Origin: JAJRXR01 sp041987545
Lineage (GTDB): Bacteria; Planctomycetota; Phycisphaerae; Phycisphaerales; UBA1924
Direction: 5' to 3'
DNA length: 64,000 nt
Assembly: GCA_041987545.1 (NCBI GenBank)
Contig: JBHIWH010000006.1
Span: 1 to 64,000, forward strand
Part shown: positions 16,681 to 25,532 of the stretch, piece by piece
Layout of the letters: every line of letters starts with the position of its first letter
Position numbering within the stretch: the first letter of the stretch is position 1
Notes under the pieces: model-generated
Told to the model about the DNA's origin: nothing
Database searches by the model: none
What the model saw: only the letters and a program-made list of their open reading frames with translations
Position numbers and translations under genes: made by a program

Positions 16681-18459
16681 ATGCGCACCGCGACGGCGTC
16701 ACGCTCGGTCCGTGCTCACTCGATCGTCGTAGGCGTTCTCGCCGCGGCCCTGGGCCCCGGCCTCGCCGCGGCCCAGGTCTCCGACGTCGATCCCGGCGGG
16801 CCCGTCCGGCTCGGGTGCCCGCTCCTCCCGGTCACCGAGGCCTCCCCGCCCCTGGCCTACACCGAAGAGGCGGCGGCCCGCGGGGTCAGCTACATCGTCG
16901 CCGACGGGATCCCCCTCGACTCGGGCACCGGCGCCGCCTCCTTCCTGGACCTCGACGGCGACGGCGACCCGGACATCGTCGCCACCGGCGAGAACTCCGG
17001 CATCGTCGGCTTCTGGGAGAACGACGGCGCCGGGAACTTCACCAGCCGCACCGCGACCACGGGCGTCGGGCTGTACCCCAAGGCCGGCGGGATCACGGGC
17101 GCCGACTACGACGCCGACGGCGACATCGACATCTACATCTCCCGCATCCTCCGCCGCGACCTCCTGCTCCGCAACAACGGCGACTGGACGTTCACCGACG
17201 TCACGGACGCCGCCGGCATCCTCGACGACGAGGGCGTCGGCGTCGGCAACACCTGGGGCGACTACGACGGCGACGGGTGGCTCGACCTGTACGTCTCCAA
17301 CCGGACGGGCACGTTCCGCCCCGACTTCACTCCCTCCACGGAGCCGAACCGGCTCTACCGGAACAAGGGCGACGGCACGTTCGAGGAGGTCGCGGTCGCG
17401 CTCGGCGTGGACCAGGGCGCCGCGCCCACACTCACCGCCGCCTTCGTCGACTACGACCTCGACGGCGACGCCGACCTCTACATCGGCAACGACAAGGGCA
17501 CCGGGTGCGTCCAGTGGGCCAACGTGCTGTTCCGCAACGACGGGGGCACGTTCACCGATGTCACCGCCGCCTCCAACACCGAGTCGTGCACCGACACGAT
17601 GGGCATCGCCATCGGTGACTTCGACGAGAACGGATTCCCGGACTTCTACTGCACCAACACGCCGCCCCCGCCCGGGCACGCGCTGATGCTCAACCAGGGC
17701 GACGGCACGTTCGACTGGGTCGCGGCCGAGGCGGGCGTGACGGCCAACCGCCTCGGGTGGGCCTGCATGTTCCTCGACCACGACAACGACACGCACCAGG
17801 CCCTGTTCGTCGTCCACTCCAACGCCGCCAACTACATGTACGACTGGACACCCTTCTGGCCCTGCGAGGAGATCGGCGCCCAGATGGGCCTCGACCACAC
17901 GGGCCCGACCTACAACGCCTCGCTGGCCGACATCGACGCCGACGGCGACCTGGACCTGCTCGTCCAGGACATCGACGCGCCGATCCGCCTGTACATCAAC
18001 CACGAGGGCGAGCGCCGCCGCTGGGTCCGGTTCGACGTCGTGGGCGACCCGCCCAACCGCAACGCCGTCGGCGCCCGGGTCCGCGTGCTCTCCCAGGGCC
18101 GCTGGCAGATCCACGAGGTGCTCGCGGGCGGGAACAACTACCGCACGCAGAACGAGCTGACGGTGCACTTCGGGCTCGGCGCCGCCTGCCGCGCCGACAG
18201 CGTCGAGGCCAGCTGGCCCGACGGGCAGTCCCGCGTCCTGACCAACTACTCGGCCAACAACGAGTGGATGCTCGTCCCGCCCTCGATGCTCGGCGACTCC
18301 AACGGCGACGGCGCCATCGACTCGGCCGACATGCAGCGCCTCGTCTCATCACTCGGCCCGGTCCGCCCGGGGCTCGAGGCGCTGGACATGGACGGCAACG
18401 CCTCGATCGACGCCCGCGACGCCATCGCCCTCTACCGCCGCATGCGCCTCGCCCGCTGA
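16681..18459 (+). CDS. CRTAC1-like FG-GAP/ASPIC-UnbV repeat protein with dockerin tail
   Basis: A 592-residue exported protein with a signal peptide (VVGVLAAALGPGLAAAQ). Residues about 75-430 hold FG-GAP/VCBS-type repeats, seen as calcium-loop phrases such as DLDGDGDPDIV, DYDADGDIDIY, DYDGDGWLDLY and DLDGDADLY, the pattern of a beta-propeller. Residues about 440-530 match the ASPIC/UnbV domain (NAVGARVRV, GGNNYRTQNE, HFGLG, WPDG). The last ~60 residues are a classical two-repeat dockerin (DSNGDGAIDSADM and DMDGNASIDARDA). The role is probably extracellular binding or adhesion; the ligand is unknown. It sits between two paralogous PEP-CTERM-like genes, with the second starting 7 bases after its stop. 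Confidence 0.9.
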   Translation: MRTATASRSVRAHSIVVGVLAAALGPGLAAAQVSDVDPGGPVRLGCPLLPVTEASPPLAYTEEAAARGVSYIVADGIPLDSGTGAASFLDLDGDGDPDIVATGENSGIVGFWENDGAGNFTSRTATTGVGLYPKAGGITGADYDADGDIDIYISRILRRDLLLRNNGDWTFTDVTDAAGILDDEGVGVGNTWGDYDGDGWLDLYVSNRTGTFRPDFTPSTEPNRLYRNKGDGTFEEVAVALGVDQGAAPTLTAAFVDYDLDGDADLYIGNDKGTGCVQWANVLFRNDGGTFTDVTAASNTESCTDTMGIAIGDFDENGFPDFYCTNTPPPPGHALMLNQGDGTFDWVAAEAGVTANRLGWACMFLDHDNDTHQALFVVHSNAANYMYDWTPFWPCEEIGAQMGLDHTGPTYNASLADIDADGDLDLLVQDIDAPIRLYINHEGERRRWVRFDVVGDPPNRNAVGARVRVLSQGRWQIHEVLAGGNNYRTQNELTVHFGLGAACRADSVEASWPDGQSRVLTNYSANNEWMLVPPSMLGDSNGDGAIDSADMQRLVSSLGPVRPGLEALDMDGNASIDARDAIALYRRMRLAR

Positions 18460-18466
18460 GGTGGCC

Positions 18467-19015
18467 ATGGCCCGCCAGCCCGAGCATCCAAGATCGCGAG
18501 CGGCGACGGCCTTGTTGCTGGCGGTCGCCGCGAGCCCGGTCGCCGCGCAGCCCTTCACGTTCGAGCTCGACGCGGTCAGTGTCGATGGCGCCGGCGTCGT
18601 GTTCTCGGAGTCGTTCCTGACGATCCCCACCTACGCGGTGGAATGGGACCTCGTCTACTTCGCGCAAGGGTTCTCGCTCGCCTCCGAGCTCGTCCTCGAA
18701 CTTGAGCACGAGCCCTCCGGGTTCACGGTGTTGTTCGACGGCTCCGACGACAACCCCGGCGATCTCGGCCCGGCCGACGTGGTCTTCGGGTGGGAGGACA
18801 TCAGCGGCGTCTTCGTCTCGTCCGGCGTCTTCGAGTTCGGCGGCCTGGTCGTGGGCGATCAGGACTGGAGCCTGACGATCTTCGACGAGGTCGATCAGCC
18901 CGGGGTCGATGGTCTCCTCATCGGGAACGTCACGATCTACGAGATCCCGGCGCCGCCGACGCTCGCGCTCGCGGCCGTGTGCGCGGCGCTGGCGCCACGA
19001 CGCCGCTCCCGCTGA
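18467..19015 (+). CDS. Small secreted PEP-CTERM-like protein, paralogue of the 16035 product
   Basis: About 182 residues from ATG 18467; a GTG two codons earlier, at 18461, is also possible. It has a signal peptide (ATALLLAVAASPVAAQ), a beta-rich acidic body, and a Pro-rich/hydrophobic/Arg-cluster tail (IPAPPTLALAAV ... PRRRSR). The body aligns with the 16035 product around SGFTVLFDG, GD, DVVFGW and SGVF, and the order of motifs is the same, so the two arose by duplication and now flank the ASPIC gene. No Shine-Dalgarno is obvious; translation may be coupled to the preceding gene. Sorting by an exosortase is inferred from the tail only. Confidence 0.8.
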   Translation: MARQPEHPRSRAATALLLAVAASPVAAQPFTFELDAVSVDGAGVVFSESFLTIPTYAVEWDLVYFAQGFSLASELVLELEHEPSGFTVLFDGSDDNPGDLGPADVVFGWEDISGVFVSSGVFEFGGLVVGDQDWSLTIFDEVDQPGVDGLLIGNVTIYEIPAPPTLALAAVCAALAPRRRSR

Positions 19016-19034
19016 TCGCGCCGAGCAGGCACAG

Positions 19035-19062
19035 AAAAGGCCCGCGCCGTGCGGCGCGGGCC
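19035..19062 (-). terminator. Terminator of clpC (minus strand), possibly bidirectional
   Basis: A perfect 10-bp stem (GGCCCGCGCC/GGCGCGGGCC, 19039-19062) with loop GTGC. On the minus strand it is followed by TTTT, so it fits termination after clpC. It also lies just after the plus-strand gene ending at 19015. Confidence 0.75.
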
Positions 19063-19097
19063 CGTCTGATTGCCCAGCTCGGTCTGGAGTCGGAGGC

Positions 19098-21629
19098 CTA
19101 GGCCGAGCCCGCCCCGCTCTCGACCGGCTTGTCGTCCTTCGCGTCGGGCGCCGGCGGGGCGTCCTGGGCGTCGAACGAGAGGTTCTCCGCCTCGGCCGTG
19201 TGGCTGATCTTGATCAGCCCCTTGTTGTGCAGGTCGCCCGACAGGAGCATCTCGGACAGCGGGTCCTCGATGTACGAGCCGATCGCTCGCCGCAGCGGGC
19301 GGGCGCCGAAGTCGGGGTTGTACCCCTTCTCGATCAGGAAGTCCTTGGCGGGCTGGTCGAGTTCGATCTCGAAGCCCTGGACCTTGAGCCGCTCGGCGAC
19401 CTTGGCGACCTCGTACTCCACGATCTGCACCAGGTCGTCCCTGGTCAGGGGCTGGAAGACGATCACCTCGTCGAGGCGGTTGATGAACTCGGGGCGGAAG
19501 AACCGCTCGATCTCCTTCATCAAGACACTCTTGATGTTGGAGTAGTCGATCTCGCTGGTCCGCTTCTGGAAGCCGAACCCGCCGCCGCCCTTGATCAGGT
19601 CGGCGCCGATGTTGGACGTCATGATCAGGATCGTGTTGCGGAAGTCGACGTGCCGCCCGAACGAGTCGGTCAGGCGCCCCTCCTCCATGATCTGGAGGAG
19701 CATGTTGAACACGTCGTGGTGGGCCTTCTCGACCTCGTCGAGCAGGACGACCGAGTACGGGCGGCGCCGGATCTGCTCGGTCAGCTGCCCGCCCTCCTCG
19801 TAGCCAACGTACCCGGGGGGCGCGCCGACCAGACGCGACACGTTGTGCTTCTCCATGTACTCGGACATGTCGAGGTGCACCATCGCGTCGGCGTCGCCGA
19901 ACATGAACTCGGCCAGGGCCTTGGACAGCAGCGTCTTGCCGACGCCCGAGGGCCCGACGAAGATGAAGCTGCCCATCGGGCGCTTCGGGTCCTTGAGGCC
20001 AGCGCGGGCCCGGCGGATCGCCTTGGAGACGGTCTTGATCGCCTCGTGCTGGCTGATGACCCGCTTGTGCAGCTCGTCCTCGAGGCCGAGCAGGCGCTGG
20101 GCCTCCTCCTTCTCGAGCTTCTGCAGGGGCACGCCGGTCATCTTGGAGACCACCTCGGCGATGATCTCCTCATCGACCACGCCGTCGACCTCCTGGGCCT
20201 TGGCGCGCCACTCCTTCTGGATGTCTTCCTTCTGCTTGCGGAGCTTCTCCGCCTTGTCGCGCAGCTCGGCGGCACGCTCGTAGTCGGCGCCCTTGACCGC
20301 CTCGTCCTTCTCGATCGAGAGCTTCTCGATCTCGCCCTCGATCTCGGCGAGGTTCGGCGGCTTGCTCATGCTCTTGATGCGCACCCGGGCGCCCGCCTCG
20401 TCGATCACGTCGATCGACTTGTCGGGCTGCACTCGGCCGGTGATGTACCGACCGCTCAGCTCGACCGCGGCCCTGACCGCCTCGTCCGTGATCCGGACGC
20501 GGTGGTGCGCCTCGTACTTGTCGCGCAGGCCCTTGAGGATCTCGACCGTCTGCTCGTTGCTCGGGGGATCCACCGGGATCGACTGGAAACGACGGGCCAG
20601 CGCCGCGTCCTTCTCGATGTACTTGCGGTACTCGTCGAAGGTGGTCGCGCCGATGCACTGGATCTCGCCGCGGGCAAGGGCCGGCTTGAGCACGTTGGAC
20701 GCGTCGATCGCGCCCTCGGCGCCGCCGGCGCCCACCAGCGTGTGCAGCTCGTCGATGAACAGGATCACGTTCTTGGCCCGGCGGACCTCGTTCATGACCG
20801 CCTTGATCCGCTCCTCGAACTGGCCGCGGTACTTGGTGCCAGCGACCATCATCGCCAGGTCGAGGACGACGAGGCGCTTGTCGTGCAGGATCTCGGGCAC
20901 GTCGCCGGCGATGATCCGCTGGGCCAGGCCCTCGACGATCGCCGTCTTGCCCACGCCCGCCTCGCCCAGGAGCACGGGGTTGTTCTTGGTCCGGCGGCAC
21001 AGGACCTGCGTCACGCGCTCGATCTCGGTCGAGCGCCCGATCACCGGGTCCAGCGCGCCCTCCTTGGCCAGCTCGGTCAGGTCGCGGCCGAAGCTGTCCA
21101 GGGCCGGCGTCTTGCTCTTGCTCTTGGCCGAGCGGGTCTCGCCCGAGCCGCCCCCGCCGCCGGCGGTCGCGGCCTCGCCCTCGCTCTCGGCGCCCGCGCC
21201 GAGCAGGTTCAGGACCTCCTCGCGGACCTCCTCGAGCTTCAGGCCCAGGTTCATCAACACCTGCGCCGCGACGCCGTCGTGCTCACGCAGCAGGCCCAGC
21301 AGCAGGTGCTCGGTGCCCACGTAGTTGTGGTTCAGGTTGCGGGCCTCTTCGATCGCGTACTCGATGACCTTCTTGGCCCGGGGTGTCTGGGGCAGCTTGC
21401 CCATCGTCACCATCTCGGGGCCGGCCTTGACGAGCTTCTCGACCTCGAGGCGGACCTTGCGGAGATCGACGTCCAGGTTCTTCAGGACGTTGGCGCCGAC
21501 CCCCGAGCCCTCCTTGACGAGGCCCAGCAGGATGTGCTCGGTCCCGATGTACTCGTGGTTGAACCGCTGCGCCTCCTGGTTGGCCAGGGCCATCACCTTG
21601 CGGGCACGGTCTGTGAATCGCTCGAACAT
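19098..21629 (-). CDS. clpC: ATP-dependent Clp protease ATP-binding subunit ClpC
   Basis: An 843-residue protein with the full ClpC layout: two N-terminal Clp repeats (FTDRARKVMALANQEAQR; EYIGTEHILLGL and NYVGTEHLLLGL), a first AAA+ module with Walker A GEAGVGKTAIVEG, a middle UVR/coiled-coil segment (KGADYERAAELRDKAEKL), and a second AAA+ module with GPSGVGKTLLSKALAEF. It unfolds damaged or regulatory proteins and feeds them to ClpP. GGGAG lies 6 bases before the ATG. A leader of perhaps 140 bases upstream contains two stem-loops. The gene appears monocistronic, closed by a terminator at 19035-19062. Confidence 0.96.
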   Translation of the reverse strand: MFERFTDRARKVMALANQEAQRFNHEYIGTEHILLGLVKEGSGVGANVLKNLDVDLRKVRLEVEKLVKAGPEMVTMGKLPQTPRAKKVIEYAIEEARNLNHNYVGTEHLLLGLLREHDGVAAQVLMNLGLKLEEVREEVLNLLGAGAESEGEAATAGGGGGSGETRSAKSKSKTPALDSFGRDLTELAKEGALDPVIGRSTEIERVTQVLCRRTKNNPVLLGEAGVGKTAIVEGLAQRIIAGDVPEILHDKRLVVLDLAMMVAGTKYRGQFEERIKAVMNEVRRAKNVILFIDELHTLVGAGGAEGAIDASNVLKPALARGEIQCIGATTFDEYRKYIEKDAALARRFQSIPVDPPSNEQTVEILKGLRDKYEAHHRVRITDEAVRAAVELSGRYITGRVQPDKSIDVIDEAGARVRIKSMSKPPNLAEIEGEIEKLSIEKDEAVKGADYERAAELRDKAEKLRKQKEDIQKEWRAKAQEVDGVVDEEIIAEVVSKMTGVPLQKLEKEEAQRLLGLEDELHKRVISQHEAIKTVSKAIRRARAGLKDPKRPMGSFIFVGPSGVGKTLLSKALAEFMFGDADAMVHLDMSEYMEKHNVSRLVGAPPGYVGYEEGGQLTEQIRRRPYSVVLLDEVEKAHHDVFNMLLQIMEEGRLTDSFGRHVDFRNTILIMTSNIGADLIKGGGGFGFQKRTSEIDYSNIKSVLMKEIERFFRPEFINRLDEVIVFQPLTRDDLVQIVEYEVAKVAERLKVQGFEIELDQPAKDFLIEKGYNPDFGARPLRRAIGSYIEDPLSEMLLSGDLHNKGLIKISHTAEAENLSFDAQDAPPAPDAKDDKPVESGAGSA

Positions 21630-21973
21630 CGGTCGCTCCCGGGCCCCCGCGGGCCCTGTGCCGGCCGATCGAACCCGATCGGCCTCCTCCGTGGGGCGGT
21701 CTCTCCCATCAAGACACCGCCCGAACCGGTCATCCGCTGACGCGGCGGGCGTATTCCAGCCGCCCGCCGGGGGATCCTATCGGTCCATTCCCTGAACAGT
21801 TCGTTCGGGGTCCGGACCCCGATGTATCGGCTGCACACCCGGCGCCAGTTGGCCAAACCCGCGCAGTTGCCCCTCAGCGCGTCTGGATCGGCCTCCCCTG
21901 GCCGCCGATCCCGCCCACCCGCACCCGCGGGACCGCCAGATTCGACATCCCTGCCAGATCGGCAGAAGCCGCG
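21630..21973. other. clpC upstream region with two stem-loops and a 14-bp palindrome
   Basis: 344 bases without a credible gene. On the minus strand a TAGGAT box (21774-21779) could be a -10 for clpC. The leader would contain two hairpins: an 8-bp stem with loop GAACCC (21663-21684) and a 7-bp stem (21744-21768). Further upstream there is a perfect palindrome GGGGTCCGGACCCC (21807-21820), a possible operator. The stretch from about 21845 to 21973 shows nothing I can name. Confidence 0.45.
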
Positions 21974-23365
21974 TCAGGGCGTCGCCGCCGCCCGGGAGTT
22001 GTTCGGGAACGCGATCGACGGGTCCGACACGATCTCGATCGGGATCAGCGCCTCGTCGATCGCGCCCCGGTCCGAGTTCAGGTCCCGCATGACCACCTTC
22101 AGCACGTACTTGCCCACGCTCAGGTTCGGCGGCAGCACCACCTGGTTGATCAGGTAGTAATCACGGAGCACGTTGCGGCTCACGGTCCGGTCCGTCTCCG
22201 CCGCCCGGTTCCAGGTGTTGAGCCCGTCGACCGCGTGGTACATCTCCAGCCGCTGCGACAGCTTCACCTCGTGCAGCGTTCCCTCGGCTCCGCCGGGGAT
22301 CGGCTCGCTCGTGAACCCGTCCACCTCGACGTACACGATCACCGGCTGCGACTGTCCGGCGAGGAAGATGTTGGACCCGAACTCCTCGTACCGCCCGAAC
22401 CCACGCACGCGGGTGCACAGCGTCGCCCGCGTGACGCGCAGCCCCCTGGCCGCCGCCAGCCGCTGGGACAGGTCGCCCATCAGCTCCGACGCGCGGTCGG
22501 CGTCCAGCCTCGACTCGGGGTCGCCCAGCGCCCTGGCCATCTCGCCCGCGGCCCGGATGACCTCGAGCTGCTCGGGGGTGAGCGTGGACGTGTTCGAGAT
22601 GCGGTCGATCGCGCCGGGCTCGAGCGCCTCGAGGCCCGCCAGGGCCGCGGCCGCCCGGTACGCCTCGTCCGGGTCGCTCGTGTCCTCGACCAGCTCCCGC
22701 AGCGACTCGCTGAGCCGCTGGGCCAGCTCCTCGCGCGAGGTCGGGGCGCCCGACCGCGCCTCCCGCCCCCGGTCGGGGTCGGCGCCGAGGGCGACCAGGA
22801 AATCGATCCCGTCCCCGCCCCGGACCTGGGCCTTGGGCGGCGCCGCGCGGATGCCGTAGGCGTCGGCCAGGGCGACGTCGGCCGGGTCGCGGGGCGCGGT
22901 CCTGTCCGGCGCGGTCGAGGGCTGGGCGCGGCTCGTCGATGCCGAGTCCGCCGTGCTCTGAGCGGGCGCCGGCGTGCCCGGCCGCGACGGGGCGGGCTCC
23001 GGACGCGAGGACCGGGGCTCCTCGTCCAGGGCCGCGAGCGAGGAGAAGCCGGGATCGCCCGTGCTCGGGGCGTCGTCGTCGGCGCCGGGATCGGTCTCGG
23101 GCTTGGCCGCCCAGGCGGCGGGCCCCTGCCCGAAGTACTGCTCCAGGCGGGAGGCGGACTCGGCGATCATCCGCTCGATCTCGTCGTCCGGGGCGGCCTC
23201 GGGCGTCTCGTCCTCGAGGGAGGCCAGCCCGGAGGAGACGACCCGGTCGTCGCCGCGGGACGCGCCCGGCGTGGGGGTGGTGCAGCCCGCGGCGAGCAGG
23301 CCGGCGGCGGCCACGAGCAGAGCCGGGCACAGAGAGACGGACAGCGGTCTGTTGTGCGCGCACAT
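21974..23365 (-). CDS. Lipoprotein of unknown function, conserved-looking C-terminal domain
   Basis: A 463-residue lipoprotein. The ATG at 23365 is chosen because it places the signal (LCPALLVAAAGLLAAGC, lipidation at Cys) at the N-terminus; the frame is open 13 codons further upstream. Residues about 30-170 are acidic, Pro/Ala/Ser-rich and probably disordered. The C-terminal ~160 residues look folded and beta-rich (GRYEEFGSNIFLAGQ, VIVYVEVDGFTSEP, LPPNLSVGKYVLKVVMRD) and may form a transglutaminase-free beta-sandwich; I do not recognise the family. It follows holA by 45 bases on the same strand. In many bacteria holA neighbours the LPS-assembly lipoprotein gene lptE, but this protein is far longer and does not resemble LptE. 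Confidence 0.7.
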   Translation of the reverse strand: MCAHNRPLSVSLCPALLVAAAGLLAAGCTTPTPGASRGDDRVVSSGLASLEDETPEAAPDDEIERMIAESASRLEQYFGQGPAAWAAKPETDPGADDDAPSTGDPGFSSLAALDEEPRSSRPEPAPSRPGTPAPAQSTADSASTSRAQPSTAPDRTAPRDPADVALADAYGIRAAPPKAQVRGGDGIDFLVALGADPDRGREARSGAPTSREELAQRLSESLRELVEDTSDPDEAYRAAAALAGLEALEPGAIDRISNTSTLTPEQLEVIRAAGEMARALGDPESRLDADRASELMGDLSQRLAAARGLRVTRATLCTRVRGFGRYEEFGSNIFLAGQSQPVIVYVEVDGFTSEPIPGGAEGTLHEVKLSQRLEMYHAVDGLNTWNRAAETDRTVSRNVLRDYYLINQVVLPPNLSVGKYVLKVVMRDLNSDRGAIDEALIPIEIVSDPSIAFPNNSRAAATP

Positions 23366-23410
23366 GACCGTGATATCGGTCGGCGGCGCCCGCCCTCTCC
23401 GCAATCGGGC

Positions 23411-24415
23411 CTAGGCGCGGGCGATGGCGGCGAATCGGAGGGCGAGCCGCTCGAGCGTCCGCTCGGGCCGCCCGACGCCGCTCTTGCCGGCCCGGTCTCC
23501 CGCGATGCACGCCTCGAGCAGGCCCCGGGCCTCGCCGGGGTCGAGCCGGTGGGCGACGGCGAGCACCGCGTCCTTGGACGGGCCCCACAGCCGCAACTCC
23601 TTGGCGATCTGGTGCGGGTTCACGCCCGATGCGACGCCGCGGGCCGCGGCGTGGATCTTCCGGGCCAGGTCCACGCATGCCCACATCACGGGCACGTGCG
23701 CATCACGCGGGGCGTTGTCGAGGATCGAGTGCAGGTGCGCGATCGTCCGCTCGGGGTCGCCCGAGAGCAGCTCGCCCTGGATCGACCAGACCTCCTCCTC
23801 GCGCGTGCGGCCGACCATCTCGGCGACGTGCCCGAGGCCGATCGTCCCGCCCTTGCCCGCGGCCAATGCCAGCTTCTCGAGCTCGGTGTCCAGGCGGGAC
23901 AGGTCCGTCCCGACCCGCTCGACGAGGGCGGCGGCCGCCCGCTGGTCGATCGTCGCGTCGTGGCGCTTCTGGCATCGGCGCCCGCACCAGCGGATCGCGG
24001 TGCTCTCGCTGGCCGTGTCGCACGGGACGATGACGCCGACCTTCCCGATCGCCTTGTCCAGGTTCCCCTTCCGCCAGGTCGAGGCCCGGAAGACGAGCGT
24101 CGCGCTGTCGGGGGGCGCCTCGGCGTACCGCTCGAACAGGGGCCTGGTCGCCTCGCCGATGAGCTTGTCCGCGTCCTCGACGACGACGAGCTTGTGGGGC
24201 GCCATGAGCCCGAAGCTGCGGCACTCGTCGAGCACGTCGGCGGCCTGGGCGGACTCGCCGTCGAACCGGCTGACGTCCACCTCGCCGAAGGCCTCGGCGA
24301 GCTTGTCCTTCAGGGCGGCGGTGTGCTCGGCCCGGAGGAACGCCTCCTTGCCGTGCAGCACGACGACGCGGTGGGTCGCGTCGGGCATGACGAGCTTGGC
24401 GGACCGCTTGGCCAT
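23411..24415 (-). CDS. holA: DNA polymerase III subunit delta
   Basis: A 334-residue protein that fits HolA (usual length about 340): N-terminal domain with VVVLHGKEAFLRAEHTAAL, an Asp/Glu-rich second strand (DVSRFDGE), LMAPHKLVVVEDADKL, a middle domain (LVFRASTWRKGNLDKAI) and a C-terminal collar domain. The delta subunit opens the sliding clamp in the clamp loader. The ATG at 24415 is supported by a -10-like TACGCT 6 bases upstream and no Shine-Dalgarno. It diverges from the SpoIIE-type phosphatase gene with only 38 bases between start codons. Confidence 0.88.
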   Translation of the reverse strand: MAKRSAKLVMPDATHRVVVLHGKEAFLRAEHTAALKDKLAEAFGEVDVSRFDGESAQAADVLDECRSFGLMAPHKLVVVEDADKLIGEATRPLFERYAEAPPDSATLVFRASTWRKGNLDKAIGKVGVIVPCDTASESTAIRWCGRRCQKRHDATIDQRAAAALVERVGTDLSRLDTELEKLALAAGKGGTIGLGHVAEMVGRTREEEVWSIQGELLSGDPERTIAHLHSILDNAPRDAHVPVMWACVDLARKIHAAARGVASGVNPHQIAKELRLWGPSKDAVLAVAHRLDPGEARGLLEACIAGDRAGKSGVGRPERTLERLALRFAAIARA

Positions 24416-24421
24416 GGGGGG

Positions 24422-24427
24422 AGCGTA
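24422..24427 (-). promoter_or_regulatory. -10-like hexamer TACGCT 6 bases before holA ATG
   Basis: On the minus strand TACGCT is followed by six bases and the ATG at 24415. The spacing predicts a leaderless transcript. It lies 14 bases from the back-to-back plus-strand box at 24442. Confidence 0.5.
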
Positions 24428-24441
24428 CACCGCCGCCGAAC

Positions 24442-24447
24442 TACAGT
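24442..24447 (+). promoter_or_regulatory. -10-like hexamer TACAGT 6 bases before phosphatase GTG
   Basis: TACAGT is followed by six bases and the GTG at 24454. There is no Shine-Dalgarno sequence. It mirrors the holA box on the other strand. Confidence 0.5.
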
Positions 24448-24453
24448 CCCCGC

Positions 24454-25485
24454 GTGAGCCCCGAGCCGGACACAGGCGATCCCCAGGTCATGCAGTGCAT
24501 GGAGGTCTGGGGCGGGAACCGCGAGGCGGACACGGGCGTGCAGGCCCAGGGGCTGGACGCGTGGGTGTACAGCCGCCCGTACCAGCCCGAGACGGACCCG
24601 CCCGCGGAGGGCGGGCCCGAGCGCGCCGGGGGGGACATCTACTACCTGACCTCGTGCGCGACGGGTCGGATCACGCGGATGCTGGTGGCCGACGTCAGCG
24701 GGCACGGCGAGGCGGTCGCCGAGGCGGCCAGGTCGCTCCGGCGCCTGCTGGGCCAGTACGCCAACTACGTGGACCAGCGCCGGTTCGTCTCGGCGCTCAA
24801 CAGGCGCTTCGGGGACATCGGCGGCGCGGAGATGGGCTTGTTCGCGACCGGGATCTTCGCGACGTACTTCTCGCCCAGCGACGAGCTGAGCGTGTGCTCG
24901 GCCGGGCACCCGCCGGCGCTGCGCTGGTCCGTCCGGGACGGATCATGGACCGCGCTCGAGGCCGCCCGCTCGGGGGGCGGGCCCGGGAACCTGCCCCTCG
25001 GGGTTCTGGACACGACGGCGTACGCGCAGTCGGCGATCACGCTCGACGAGGGCGACGCCGTGCTGTTCTACACCGACGCGATCAACGAGGCGAGCGACCC
25101 CGGGGGGGCGCAGCTGGGCGTCGAGGGCCTGACGCGTCTGATCAACGGGATCGACGCCAAGCCGGGCGACGGGTTCACGCGGGCGCTGCTGGCCGGCGTG
25201 GACCGGTACCGGCGCACGGGCGAGATCGGCCCGGGCCCGGCCTCTGGCGGCGACGAGCCCGGGGCGTTCGACGACGACGTGACGCTCGTGCTCGTCCGGC
25301 GCAACGCGCACAAGCCCAGGCCATCGGTCGGCCTGGGGCTGACCGCGGGCGGGCGGCTGCTCACCGGGGCGGCCCGGTCGATCGCGCGGGGCGTGGCGCC
25401 CTCGATCCCCGAGATCTCGGTCCGCGCCCTGGGCGGCGCGTTCATCCCGGGGCTCAACGGCAGGGGCCGGGACCCGGGCGGGTAG
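24454..25485 (+). CDS. PP2C/SpoIIE-family serine/threonine phosphatase
   Basis: A 343-residue soluble protein. The SpoIIE-type PP2C domain spans residues about 50-290: GGDIYYLTSC and MLVADVSGHG carry metal-binding Asp residues, followed by TYFSPSDELSVCSAGHPPAL, LPLGVLDTT, GDAVLFYTDAINEA and FDDDVTLVLVRR. Such enzymes dephosphorylate anti-anti-sigma factors or other partner-switching proteins. No anti-sigma or STAS gene is adjacent. Its neighbour, 47 bases downstream, is an FHA-GAF histidine kinase, so the pair may form one signalling unit. The last ~50 residues are low complexity. Confidence 0.88.
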   Translation: MSPEPDTGDPQVMQCMEVWGGNREADTGVQAQGLDAWVYSRPYQPETDPPAEGGPERAGGDIYYLTSCATGRITRMLVADVSGHGEAVAEAARSLRRLLGQYANYVDQRRFVSALNRRFGDIGGAEMGLFATGIFATYFSPSDELSVCSAGHPPALRWSVRDGSWTALEAARSGGGPGNLPLGVLDTTAYAQSAITLDEGDAVLFYTDAINEASDPGGAQLGVEGLTRLINGIDAKPGDGFTRALLAGVDRYRRTGEIGPGPASGGDEPGAFDDDVTLVLVRRNAHKPRPSVGLGLTAGGRLLTGAARSIARGVAPSIPEISVRALGGAFIPGLNGRGRDPGG

Positions 25486-25532
25486 ACGCGGGGAGCGAAC
25501 CGCGCGGGCCGCGCGCCCGAAGATAGGCTCTG

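Noticed and set aside
21822..22157. Small plus-strand frame upstream of clpC
   Set aside because: It is Pro/Ser/Arg-rich without a ribosome binding site and overlaps the C-terminus of the lipoprotein gene.
23365..23411. LptE identity for the lipoprotein after holA
   Set aside because: The gene order hints at it, but the protein is 463 residues long with a disordered middle and a different C-terminal domain, unlike the short LptE.
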